The position numbers and the translations under genes were made by a program. A stretch of DNA of 8,548 bases, taken from Bacteroidia bacterium. Lineage in GTDB: Bacteria; Bacteroidota; Bacteroidia; Cytophagales; Cyclobacteriaceae. The notes below the pieces were generated by a model, which was not told the DNA's origin, did not search any database, and saw only the letters and a list, made by a program, of their open reading frames with translations. This document shows, piece by piece, positions 1-7,762 of this stretch (positions are counted from its first letter, which is position 1; every line of letters begins with the position of its first letter). Where the stretch lies: the NCBI GenBank assembly GCA_012031955.1, contig JAAURZ010000079.1, positions 1 to 8,548 of the forward strand, in the 5' to 3' direction.

Positions 1-1127
1 GCAGAAGATGGATTAAGTCTGCCCTGGCGCTAGGCGCCGCTGTACCACTGGGCATGTCGCTGGCCGATCAATTGATGGCTATGCCGGTGAGCAACATCGA
101 AAGAGATTTTTTCCGTCGTATTCCACTTCAAGACATCAAGATTCGCCTGAACGCCAACGAAAATCCTTACGGACCTTCCGCGCGTGCGCGCGCCGCCGTG
201 CAGCAGATTTTGTCGGAAGGCAACCGCTACCCATTCGGGTATGTAGAGCAATTCAAAAAATACTGGCCGAAAAGGAAGGTGTAACACCCGATCACATTAC
301 GCTGGGTGCCGGATCGAGCGAGCTGCTGTGTGTGGCGGGCGAAGCATTTGGCATTGAAGGTGGGCGCATGCTTTCGGCCAATCCGACCTTTCCGGTACTT
401 ATGAACTTCGCACAAACATACGGCGCGAAGTGGGACCAGGTGGATGTAAACGACAGGCTGGAACACGACCTCGGTAAGATGATGAGCGCCATCAAAGCCG
501 ACACCAAACTTGTATTTGTCTGCAATCCCAACAACCCAACGGGAACCTGCGTGGATTCAAAACTTGTGAGCGACTTCTGTGCGGAAGCTTCGAAAAAACA
601 ATCGTCTACTCAGACGAAGCCTATCTGGAGTTCATGGAACCCGGGCAACAGAAGTCATGGTAGACCTGGTGAGACAGGGTGCCGACGTGATCGTGTCGCG
701 CACGTTCTCAAAAATTTACGGAATCGCCGGCCTGCGCATTGGTTACGTAATCGCCAAGCCGGAGCTGATACGCAGGATGGAACGGTACAAAATGGGCATA
801 CCGGTAAGCCAGACGGCCCTGGCAGCGGCGCAGGCCTCGCTCGGCGACGACGCCTTCATGAAATTGTCGCGTGACAACAATGCCGAAGCACGCAACCATT
901 TGTTCAACTACCTCGACAAGCAGAAATTTTTCTACGGCAAGTCGTTCACCAATTTCGTCTTTGCCGATATGGGCGCTGGTGGTCGTCGCATCATGGACGC
1001 ACTGTCAGAGCGTGGCATCGGCATACGTGTGTGGGAGTTTAAAGGCAAGGCATGGTGCCGCGTCAGCGTGGGCACGCTCGACGAGATGAAGGTGCTTACC
1101 AAGGCACTCTCGGAAATTATCTCTTAG
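1..1127 (+). CDS. Tat-exported HisC-like PLP aminotransferase, 5' end outside window, three indel breaks
   Basis: Class I/II PLP aminotransferase of the histidinol-phosphate aminotransferase family. The frame is open from base 3 and starts with RRWIKSALALGAA, a twin-arginine (RRxFLK-like) signal followed by a hydrophobic stretch, so the enzyme is probably exported folded to the periplasm; the start codon lies just upstream of the window. Family landmarks in order: NANENPYGPS, GAGSSELL, NPNNPTG (bases 524-544), YSDEAY with the PLP-contacting Asp, TFSKIYGIAGLRIGY with the Schiff-base Lys at 711-713, and WCRVSVGT near the C-terminus with the probable substrate-binding Arg. The frame changes three times, each explained by one lost base: the A run at 255-260 (6, expected 7), the A run at 593-598 (6, expected 7), and CCCGGG at 640-645 (one C or G short, restoring EPGATEVMVDL). 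About 375 residues are visible, a full-length fold. Export argues against a role in cytosolic histidine synthesis; the substrate is unknown. It ends 5 nt from the convergent desulfurase gene. Confidence 0.9.
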
Positions 1128-1132
1128 GGCAA

Positions 1133-2272
1133 CTAGGCCTCTACCCGATAATAGCTCGCGATCTTCTCCACCGCGTGGTCTATTTCTTCAGGCTTGTTGA
1201 ACTTGCTGAACGAGAATCGTACAGCACCGCGCTTCGATCCGGGGTACAGCGCTGCCAGCACATGCGAGCCGGTGGTGGCGCCGCTTGAGCAGGCACTGCC
1301 ACCCGACGCGGAGATGCCGTTGAGGTCGAGGTTAAAGAGCAGCATGTCGTTTTCTTCCGACTCCGGCAAGCACACGTTCAACACAGTATACAAGCTGCGA
1401 TCCATGTTCATGCAATCGCCGTGGAAATCGACGCCGCTGATTTGCGCTTTCAACCCTTCTATCATCCTCGCCTTCAAGCCCGATATATAGCGGATGTGCT
1501 CGTCCATGTCGCGGTAGGCTATCTCCAGCGCTTTGGCCAGGCCGATGATGCCGTACACATTTTCGGTGCCGCCCCGCATGTTGCGCTCCTGCGCGCCGCC
1601 ATGTACAAACGGCTGAATTTTTTTGTCCTTGCGGATAAACATGAAGCCGATGCCTTTGGGGCCGTGGAACTTGTGAGCGGCCGCCGCCATGCCATGCACG
1701 CGAAGCTTGCTGAGATCGTGGCGATAATGGCCGACCGTCTGAACGGTATCCGAATGAAAGTACGCACCATATTGTGCGCACAAATCCGCCACGCGGTCGA
1801 TGTCGAGCAGGTTACCCACCTCGTTGTTGGCGTGCATGAGCGACACGAGCGCGTTGGGCTTCGACTTAACAGCATCTCCAGGTCGGCCGTGTCTGCGTGG
1901 CCTTTCTCGTCGAGCCGGACCATGTGCAGGTTGAAACCCATCTGCTTCGACATCACGGCCAGCGGTGTGCTCCACGGCGTGGTGCTCGATGGGCGACGAG
2001 ATCACATCTTTGATGCCGTATGTACGGATGGCGCTATTCAAAATAGTGTTGTCGGCCTCGGTGCCGCCGGAGGTGAAAATAATTTCGCCGGGGGTGCAGT
2101 TGAGCAACTCCGCGATCTTCTTCCTTGCCGATTCGATGGCCGCCCGCACTTTGCGTCCGTGTGCATGCGTAGACGAAGGGTTGCCAAAGTCTTCCATCAG
2201 AAATGGTTTCATCGCGTCGAACACTTCGGGGTCGAGTGGTGTGGTTGCGGCATTGTCGAGGTAAACGTTCAT
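1133..2272 (-). CDS. Cysteine desulfurase, group I (IscS/NifS-like), with two compensating indels
   Basis: PLP enzyme that converts cysteine to alanine and carries the sulfur as a persulfide for Fe-S cluster assembly or tRNA thiolation. The 379-residue length is normal. Visible motifs: YLDNAATTPL at the N-terminus, TSGGTEADN (about 68-76), EHHAV (His97 over the PLP ring), HANNEVGN, HSDTVQ, the PLP lysine in AAHKFHGPKG (Lys201), RGGTENV, and the catalytic cysteine in GGSACSSG (Cys328). The SACSS loop is group I rather than SufS type. Although the frame is open throughout, residues about 104-135 are out of frame as written: one extra base near 1963 (or two lost) shifts the frame, and a lost T in TTT at 1866-1867 (+ strand) shifts it back. 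The corrected patch reads HTLAVMSKQMGFNLHMVRL and onward to LEMLLKSKPN. ATG at 2270-2272 is preceded by AGGAAAG, a plausible ribosome binding site. It lies 18 nt after the glmM stop, so probably second in that operon. Confidence 0.93.
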   Translation of the reverse strand: MNVYLDNAATTPLDPEVFDAMKPFLMEDFGNPSSTHAHGRKVRAAIESARKKIAELLNCTPGEIIFTSGGTEADNTILNSAIRTYGIKDVISSPIEHHAVEHTAGRDVEADGFQPAHGPARRERPRRHGRPGDAVKSKPNALVSLMHANNEVGNLLDIDRVADLCAQYGAYFHSDTVQTVGHYRHDLSKLRVHGMAAAAHKFHGPKGIGFMFIRKDKKIQPFVHGGAQERNMRGGTENVYGIIGLAKALEIAYRDMDEHIRYISGLKARMIEGLKAQISGVDFHGDCMNMDRSLYTVLNVCLPESEENDMLLFNLDLNGISASGGSACSSGATTGSHVLAALYPGSKRGAVRFSFSKFNKPEEIDHAVEKIASYYRVEA

Positions 2273-2290
2273 GTTTCTTTCCTGTATTGT

Positions 2291-3673
2291 TTAGGCAATA
2301 ATCTTCTTAATGTCTTCTATAATGCGCTGTGCGAGCTTGTTGGCGTTGTCTCCGTGATTCGACTCCGCGTATATGCGTATGATCGGCTCGGTATTCGACT
2401 TGCGCAGGTGCACCCATTCCTTGTCGAACTCGATCTTCACGCCGTCCACCGTCGACACCGGTTGACCTGCATATTTCTTCTCTACCTCGGCAAGTACTTT
2501 GTCGACGTCGATGGAGGGCGTGAGTTCAATTTTGTTTTTGGAGATGACATACTGCGGATACGAGGCGCGCAACTTCGAGGCTGTGCTGCCGGACCTGGCC
2601 AGGTGCGACAGGAACAGGGCGATACCGACTAGGGCATCGCGGCCATAATGCAGCTCCGGCAATATGACACCGCCGTTGCCTTCGCCGCCGATCACCGCGC
2701 CGGTGTTTTTCATTTCAGTCACCACGTTTACTTCGCCCACGGCTGCGGCAGCATATTTCCCACCCGCCTTTTCGGTGATGTCGCGTAGCGCTCTGGTGGA
2801 CGACAGGTTGGACACGGTGTTGCGCGTGCCGTTGGTATGTTGAAGCACGTAGTCGGCCACAGCCACCAGCGTGTACTCTTCTCCGAAGGGCGAGCCATCT
2901 TCGCACACAAGCGCGAGACGATCCACATCCGGTCGACCACGATGCCGAAGTCGTAACTTCCGCCTTTAAGTTCGCCAATAATTTCAGTGAGGTGCTCCGG
3001 CAGCGGTTCGGGGTTGTGCGGGAAGTGGCCAGTGGGCTCGCAGTAGAGTTCCTTCACTTTCACACCCAGTGCTTTCAGCAGCAAGGGCACGGCAAGGCCG
3101 CCACTGGAATTGACCGCATCCACCACGACGCTGAAGTTTTTTGCCTTTATCGCCGGCACGTCCACCAAAGGCAGGCCGAGGATGAGGTCGACATGTTTTG
3201 CAGATACGTGTCGTTGCGCGAATAGTCGCCAAGTTGCGTTACGTCTACGAAGTCGTAGCCCTCGCGTTCGGCTATGGCCAGCAGCTCCTCGCCGTCTTTG
3301 CCTGAAATAAATTCGCCGTGTTCATTCAGCAGCTTGAGCGCATTCCATTGCCCGGGGTTGTGACTCGCAGTGAGTATGATGCCGCCGGAAGCCTGCTCTA
3401 TCGGCACGGCAATTTCAACGGTGGGTGTGGTCGACAATCCAGGTCAACCACGTCGATGCCGGAAGCCTGGAGCGTAGCCGTTACCAGTTGGCTCACCATT
3501 TCGCCGGAAAGGCGCGCGTCTCTGCCCACTACGACTTTATGCTTGCCTGGCTTCTTCTTGAGCATGGCTGCGTAGGCCGCAGCGAACTTCACCACGTCGG
3601 TAGGCGTGAGGTTGTCGCCTGCTTTGCCGCCGATGGTGCCACGAATGCCTGATATGGATTTGATTAACGTCAC
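2291..3673 (-). CDS. glmM: Phosphoglucosamine/phosphomannomutase, GlmM type, GTG start, three indel breaks
   Basis: Alpha-D-phosphohexomutase, most likely interconverting GlcN-6-P and GlcN-1-P on the route to UDP-GlcNAc for peptidoglycan and LPS. The corrected protein is 461 residues, normal for the family. All four landmarks are present: phosphoserine loop TASHNP (Ser104), Mg-binding loop VDPDVDRL (Asp248, 250, 252), sugar loop GGEGNGG (330-336) and phosphate loop RKSNTEP (425-431). As written the gene is split into four frames by single lost bases: CC at 3439-3440 (restores DLGLSTTPTVE), TTTT at 3196-3199 (restores LQKHVDLILG) and GG at 2931-2932 (restores VVDPDVDRL). The start is GTG at 3671-3673; an in-frame TAA a few codons upstream rules out a longer form, and a promoter -7 box about 30 nt upstream fits. 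The RKSNTEP form is the one usually annotated glmM in Bacteroidota, but phosphomannomutase activity cannot be excluded from sequence. The desulfurase gene follows after 18 nt. Confidence 0.93.
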
Positions 3674-3702
3674 CGCTAAGCTGTTTTAGTTGAAATTGGA
3701 CC

Positions 3703-3710
3703 CAAAAATA
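3703..3710 (-). promoter_or_regulatory. Predicted Bacteroidota-type promoter -7 box for the glmM-desulfurase operon
   Basis: On the minus strand the sequence is TATTTTTG, a full match to the TAnnTTTG element of Bacteroidota housekeeping promoters. A weak -33 element (GTTTC) lies about 17-18 nt upstream. Transcription would begin near 3697, giving a leader of about 25 nt before the GTG start of glmM. Confidence 0.5.
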
Positions 3711-3806
3711 ATGCTTTTAACCATATCGAAACCGACACGGGCGCTGATGATGTGTGCGAATGATTTATGAGCGGTGTTGCGGGCTTTCGCCAAAGATTTT
3801 TCTAAA

Positions 3807-3821
3807 GGAAAATGTATTTCC
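3807..3821 (-). terminator. Weak stem-loop downstream of the NqrM-like gene
   Basis: On the minus strand, about 12 nt after the stop codon at 3834, GGAAA and TTTCC can pair around a five-base loop and are followed by TTTAG. Outer bases (TCT and AGA) could extend the pairing across a small internal loop. The stem is short and AT-rich and the U tract is poor, so this is only a candidate. The 160-nt gap 3674-3833 also holds the glmM promoter and two copies of CCAAAGATT, at 3790-3798 and 3820-3828. Confidence 0.22.
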
Positions 3822-3833
3822 AAAGATTATTGC

Positions 3834-4070
3834 TTACCCCTTTTTGCCTATCGCGGGCATAGGCTTTACTGATTCTTCTTCTTTGCCGCAGCTTTCTCCG
3901 GCTCCGAGTGTTTTGCCGCAGTAGCCGCAGGTGACACCTTCCTTATTGAGCCACGGACTCTGCGAGGCGCAGGTGCCGCGAAACTCGCCGTCTTTGATAA
4001 GCAGCAGCCGCACCGACATGAGTATGAAGAAAAGCGCTACGAAACCTATTGAAAGAAGTACTACCGCCAT
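3834..4070 (-). CDS. Small one-TM, four-cysteine protein, NqrM-like
   Basis: A 78-residue protein with one N-terminal membrane helix (about residues 2-24, MAVVLLSIGFVALFFILMSV) followed by IKDGEFRGTCAS and a tail with a C-x2-C pair: the cysteines lie in GTCAS, TCGYCGK and ESCGKEE. This layout resembles NqrM (DUF539 family), the small membrane protein needed to mature the Na+-translocating NADH:quinone reductase, whose cysteines are thought to handle iron. The assignment rests on architecture and motif memory only. A generic zinc-ribbon membrane protein is the alternative. The tail after the last cysteine (KEEESVKPMPAIGKKG) is hydrophilic. No nqr gene is visible here, so context neither supports nor opposes the role. 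The frame has no indel. ATG is at 4068-4070, with a promoter-like -7 box about 40 nt upstream; the gene appears to be its own transcription unit, divergent from mazG. Confidence 0.8.
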   Translation of the reverse strand: MAVVLLSIGFVALFFILMSVRLLLIKDGEFRGTCASQSPWLNKEGVTCGYCGKTLGAGESCGKEEESVKPMPAIGKKG

Positions 4071-4100
4071 GGTTGATTCAATTTGCTATCCGGGAATCCG

Positions 4101-4118
4101 TTAACTTGGCAAAGTTAA
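4101..4118. repeat. Inverted repeat in the nqrM-like/mazG divergent region
   Basis: TTAACTT and AAGTTAA form perfect 7-bp arms around GGCA. Because the arms contain TAAC, each strand carries a TAnnTTTG-like box. The minus-strand box TAACTTTG is a full match. The plus-strand box TAACTTGG (4102-4109) has one mismatch, with TTTG at 4082-4085 lying 16 nt upstream, and could serve mazG. It could also be an operator. Its function is inferred only. Confidence 0.4.
4110..4117 (-). promoter_or_regulatory. Predicted -7 box for the NqrM-like gene
   Basis: On the minus strand this reads TAACTTTG, a full match to TAnnTTTG, with TTG 17 nt upstream as a possible -33 element. Transcription would begin near 4105 and leave a leader of about 35 nt before the ATG at 4070. 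It overlaps the inverted repeat. Confidence 0.45.
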
Positions 4119-4164
4119 TGCCTCAGTGGTGGAACAACCTAACACATTTGTAAGTTCTTAGCGT

Positions 4165-4975
4165 ATGCAAAAAAAACTTTCCGCACCCGACCTCAACCGA
4201 CAAGCGAAACTCGATGCCTTCGACCGACTGCTCACCATCATGGATGAGCTTCGCGAAAACTGCCCGTGGGACAAGAAGCAGACTTTTGAAAGTTTGCGGC
4301 ACCTTACAATTGAAGAGACCTACGAGCTTTCGGATGCCATATTGGAGGGCGACCTCAACGAAGTGAAAAAGGAGATCGGTGATCTGATGCTCCACCTTGT
4401 GTTTTATGCACGCATTGGTTCGGAAGGCAAGCACTTCGACATTGCCGACGTGATCCATGCGCTGTGCGACAAGCTGGTGGAGCGCCACCCGCACGTGTAT
4501 GGCGACGTGGTGGCCAACGACGAAGCAACGGTGAAGACGAACTGGGAACGCATAAAACTGAAACCGGCAACAAGTCGGTGCTCGAAGGCGTGCCTAAGTC
4601 GCTGCCTGCGCTGGTGAAAGCCATCCGCATACAAGACAAGGCGCGGGGTGTGGGTTTCGACTGGGAAAAAAAGAACAGGTGTGGATGAAGGTCGAAGAAG
4701 AGATGAGTGAGTTTAAGAGCGAATGCGACGCCGAGTCGGAAAAACCCATCAACCACGAAAAAGCGATGGCCGAGTTTGGCGACTTGCTGTTCTCGCTGGT
4801 AAACTATGCGCGGTTCATCAACATCGACCCCGAGGAAGCACTCGAGCGGACAAACAAGAAATTCATCAAAAGGTTTCAATACCTCGAAAACGAATCAGCC
4901 AAAGACGGAAAGAAGTTTGGTGAGATGACACTTGCCGAAATGGATGTGTATTGGGAAAGGGCAAAGTCGCTCTAA
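4165..4975 (+). CDS. mazG: MazG nucleoside triphosphate pyrophosphohydrolase, two indel breaks
   Basis: Cytosolic all-alpha NTP pyrophosphohydrolase that hydrolyses (d)NTPs to NMP and PPi, thought to clear aberrant nucleotides; in E. coli it also affects ppGpp levels. The corrected protein is 270 residues, close to the usual size, with the two MazG domains of the full-length family. The first domain has CPWD (33-36), EETYE (50-54) and EIGD (70-73), the E-x2-E and E-x2-D metal ligands. The second has VEEEMSEF and [15 protein letters not shown]. Between them lies [18 protein letters not shown], a strong MazG signature. Two single-base losses split the gene: AAA at 4561-4563 (expected 4, restores [13 protein letters not shown]) and the A run at 4666-4672 (7, expected 8, restores [15 protein letters not shown]). 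ATG at 4165 gives the family N-terminus; there is no clear Shine-Dalgarno site. No mazE or mazF lies nearby. The stop codon is 2 nt from the stop of the convergent DUF547 gene. Confidence 0.95.
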
Positions 4976-4977
4976 GT

Positions 4978-5742
4978 TTATTGCTTGTTGAGGCGCCAAT
5001 CGTAGTCGAGGTATTCAACGGTAGCTTCATCGTAGATAAGCACGGGCGCATACTGGTTCACATACTCCAGCAGTGTGGCATGTGCGGTAAAGTCGCCGGC
5101 ATACCATTGGAATAGTTTCGAGAGTTTCACGTGTGTGTGTTCCACCTTGTTGCGCAGCGTGTCGGCCAGAAATATTTCGGCCTGCGAGGTGAGTTGCTCA
5201 TCCAGTTTGTCGCCCTGGTAGACTTCGCGACGCAGTGGCGGGCACGATCGCGAGGCGCACACCAATGCAAAGTGTACGCGCGGCTCGTCGAACTCACGCC
5301 GTAGTATACCATGCTCGATGTCGTCGAGGTTGAACACCTCGTCGCCGATTTTGATGAAGTCGATCTGCCACGGTGTGTTTACAAACGGCACGCTGATAGC
5401 CGACCCGATGTCTTTGATGGAAGCTGGTTGTTTGTGCTGAAGAACAAGCTCGATGGTAAACGCATTGTAAGCATTGATCCAATAAGCGATGCGATCCTCT
5501 TGCGCCCAACTGCTGCCGGGCGGATGGTGACTCAGTGTATCCAGGTAGGCGTTCAGCAAGTTGCGGTGCACCTGGAAACTGTCGTAGGCCACCCAACCGC
5601 GATCATCTACATACAGTTGCAACAGACTGTCGAACAGTTGATGCGACGGAATGAGGTGTGTATCGCGTGTTTCCGGCGACCTCCTGAAACACCCTGCTGC
5701 TACCAGGCAGATGAATAATAAGCCATAAAAACCGCGTCTCAT
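4978..5742 (-). CDS. DUF547 domain lipoprotein
   Basis: A 254-residue protein of unknown function with a DUF547 domain and an intact frame. I place the start at the ATG of 5740-5742, because it gives a clean lipoprotein signal: basic MRRG, a hydrophobic core, then LVAAGC with Cys18 as the lipidated residue. An alternative ATG at 5784 adds 14 residues (MLALYLLCLFNSSP) before it and fits a signal peptide less well. No acidic residues follow the lipid cysteine closely, so periplasmic rather than surface location is the better guess. Conserved features include DRIAYWINAYNAFTIELVL, FNLDDIEHGILR and CASRSCPPL; the family's conserved cysteine region is present, but its reaction is not established. 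It is transcribed divergently from the first histidine kinase across a 96-nt AT-rich gap (5743-5838) in which I see no firm promoter. Confidence 0.9.
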   Translation of the reverse strand: MRRGFYGLLFICLVAAGCFRRSPETRDTHLIPSHQLFDSLLQLYVDDRGWVAYDSFQVHRNLLNAYLDTLSHHPPGSSWAQEDRIAYWINAYNAFTIELVLQHKQPASIKDIGSAISVPFVNTPWQIDFIKIGDEVFNLDDIEHGILRREFDEPRVHFALVCASRSCPPLRREVYQGDKLDEQLTSQAEIFLADTLRNKVEHTHVKLSKLFQWYAGDFTAHATLLEYVNQYAPVLIYDEATVEYLDYDWRLNKQ

Positions 5743-5838
5743 AGGTGAAGAGTTGAATAAGCAAAGTAAATATAGAGCTAACATTTTTTTGTATCGAAAT
5801 ATGTTTTACATCCGTTCGCGGTTTGATAATTTTCCCTC

Positions 5839-7544
5839 ATGCAATCTGTAAGGCTAACCATAGACCGGCTTTTGTTCGCGCCGCGCATTCGATTCAACTC
5901 GGAGGGCGACTACCGCAGGGCGCTGCTCACAAGCCTGCTCGGACTGCTGGCCACGGTCATCATTGTCGCCTACATGATCGTGAATCTGCTGATAGATCAA
6001 CCTGGCTTCTGGTACGGGTTCCTAACGGCCATCATGACCGCATCGGCCATCGTGTTAAACAGAAGCGGCCTCAGGCTGCTCGCCAACATCCTGTTGATAC
6101 TGGGAAGCAACATCATCCTGTTTGTGTTTGCATCGAGCCAGCCTGACGGCACGGGCCTTCAGCTTTACTTTGTTATCCTTACGCTGGGTACCCTCACGCT
6201 CTTCGACAGTCGGAAATGGGCGGTGAGTTTGTTGTTGGTTTTATTGACGGTGTTCCTTTTCTACCTCAGTTACTTTACAGACTTCAAGACGCTTCCGTCA
6301 CTCAGGATGACGGACGACGGCGTACGCCTGATGCTGGTGGTGAGTTACGCTACGGCCACCGGTCTTACCATCCTGTTTGCATATTTTCTTGTAAGCATAC
6401 ATGCGCCCACGGCCATGCCGGTGTTTTTGGAAAATCCATCACGATACAGTCGCGGCGACGAGTCGTATGCCAACAGGCAGCGGTTTGAGCTTGCAGCCAA
6501 GGCAGCCAAGTTTGGCATTTACGAGTGGGACGTGGTGAAAGATGAGATCTACGTGAGCCCGAGTTGGCTTTCTATATTGGGATACAATGAAGATGATGTG
6601 GCGCACTTCAAGTTCAAGAACTTCCAGGTTCTCATTCATCCCGAAGATCAGCCGAAGTTGAAGGGAAACATCAAGCGGCATTTTGAATCGAGGAAGCCGT
6701 ACAGCAACGAGTTTCGCATGAAGACAAAGTCCGGCTACTATAAATGGATACTGGACGTAGGCACCACGCAGTTCGATGAGTCGGGCGCGCCTGTTAAACT
6801 CGTCGGTTCCATCAGCGACATCGACGAACGCAGGATGGCCGAACAACAGATCAAACTGCAGAACCAGTTGCTCGAAAAGGCGAACGAAGAACTCGATCGC
6901 TTTGTGTACAGCGCGTCGCACGACCTGCGCGCACCGCTCAGTTCGTTGCTCGGCCTCATCAGCATTGCCGAGCTGACTGACCAGCACGATGAAATTGTTC
7001 AATGCCTTCACATGATGCGCCAACGGGTTACCACCATGGAAGGGTTTATACGTGAAATCACAGACTATTCGCGCAATTCGCGTATGGCTGTAAAACGAGA
7101 GCCTGTAGCGCTCCGCGATCTGCTCGACGATGTGCTGCAAAACGTACGCTTCATCGGCGGGCGCGACCGGATCACGTTCGACCTGCAGGTGGAAAAGGAG
7201 TTTAGTTTCACGGCCGACGCCAGCCGGGTAAGCATCATCCTGAACAACCTGATCGCCAACGCCATCAAGTATCACGACCCACACAAGGCTGAGCCGTATG
7301 TGCGCATCAGCATTGCCCATGAAAACGGTCACCTGCTCATTCACGTTCACGACAATGGCATGGGTATTCCCGACGACCACCAACCCAAGATTTTCAATAT
7401 GTTTACCGCGCCTCCGAAAACTCCGAAGGATCGGGGCTCGGCCTCTACATTGCCAAGGAGTGTGCCGAAAAGATGGGTGGGCGCATTTCAGTAACCTCAA
7501 AACCAAAGGTAGGTTCCACCTTCACCATTCATCTTCCGGTCTGA
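5839..7544 (+). CDS. Six-TM PAS sensor histidine kinase, one indel near the 3' end
   Basis: Inner-membrane sensor kinase, 568 residues when corrected. Residues about 28-187 contain six hydrophobic helices with short loops and no large periplasmic domain, so the signal is probably sensed in or at the membrane. A PAS domain of the PAS_3 type follows (about 215-335; FGIYEWDV, SILGY, IHPEDQ, GYYKWILDVG), then a coiled-coil linker (EQQIKLQNQLLEKANEELD). The kinase core has the H-box SASHDLRAPL (His361), N-box NNLIANAIKYHD, and G-boxes DNGMGIP and GSGLGLYIAKE. As written the frame ends at 7494 in nonsense; one lost T in TTT at 7402-7404 explains it. The corrected reading gives IFNMFYRASENSEGSGLGL and ends HLPV with TGA at 7542-7544. 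No response regulator is adjacent, and no receiver domain is fused. It resembles the next gene and is probably its tandem paralogue. Confidence 0.93.
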
Positions 7545-7762
7545 ATCGCTCCTTGTGGCTGCACATAAGCGTAGCCGAAAGCACCATCACTTAAAGTTTC
7601 GCTTTAACCTAATTTGTCACCATCCCTTTATTTGGCGGACCGGGCCCGGCATTTTCTTGCTTCCCGCGCAAAACCTTGCATGGCTAACGTGGCTTTGTGC
7701 TTTCGCCAGATTTGGCCCGGGCAAACGCGGTACTTTTGTCGTTGTCTTTAACAGAAACGGGG
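7545..7762. other. Intergenic region between the two histidine kinases
   Basis: I find no credible gene here. It holds a small AT stem-loop (TTAAAG at 7591-7596 and CTTTAA at 7602-7607) that may be a weak terminator for the first kinase. It also contains two GC palindromes, CCGGGCCCGG at 7640-7649 and GCCCGGGC at 7715-7722, each a few bases after TTTGG, and a promoter-like box at 7731-7738. Confidence 0.4.
7731..7738 (+). promoter_or_regulatory. Predicted -7 box for the second histidine kinase
   Basis: TACTTTTG matches TAnnTTTG fully. TTTG at 7711-7714 lies 16 nt upstream, a little short for the usual -33 spacing. A transcript starting near 7743 would exclude the upstream in-frame start at 7697 and leave a leader of about 20 nt to ATG 7763, or 35 nt to ATG 7778. 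This decides the start given for the kinase. Confidence 0.45.

Noticed and set aside
1421..2632. A 403-codon open frame on the + strand
   Set aside because: It lies antisense to the desulfurase and the 3' part of glmM, has no recognisable motif, and owes its openness to third-position GC bias of the real genes.
255..4672. Programmed -1 frameshifting or transcriptional slippage at A runs (255-260, 593-598, 4666-4672)
   Set aside because: The A runs are slippery enough to allow it, but the same genes break at runs as short as CC or GG, and unrelated genes are hit at the same rate. One technical cause explains all of them.
4165..4975. Link of mazG to a toxin-antitoxin or defence module
   Set aside because: No mazE, mazF or relA lies beside it; the protein is the full-length two-domain housekeeping MazG and its neighbours are unrelated.
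5743..5838. Promoters for the divergent DUF547 and first kinase genes
   Set aside because: TAATTTTC at 5827-5834 and TTACTTTG on the other strand each have one mismatch to TAnnTTTG and lack a -33 element at proper spacing; the first is also too near the ATG.
6439..7506. A 355-codon open frame on the - strand
   Set aside because: It is antisense to the PAS and kinase domains of the first histidine kinase, whose H, N and G boxes are clear; there is no family resemblance in the antisense product.
7697..7762. Upstream start at 7697 for the second kinase
   Set aside because: The first codons would overlap the predicted promoter and encode a sequence unlike a kinase N-terminus; ATG 7763 or 7778 fits better.
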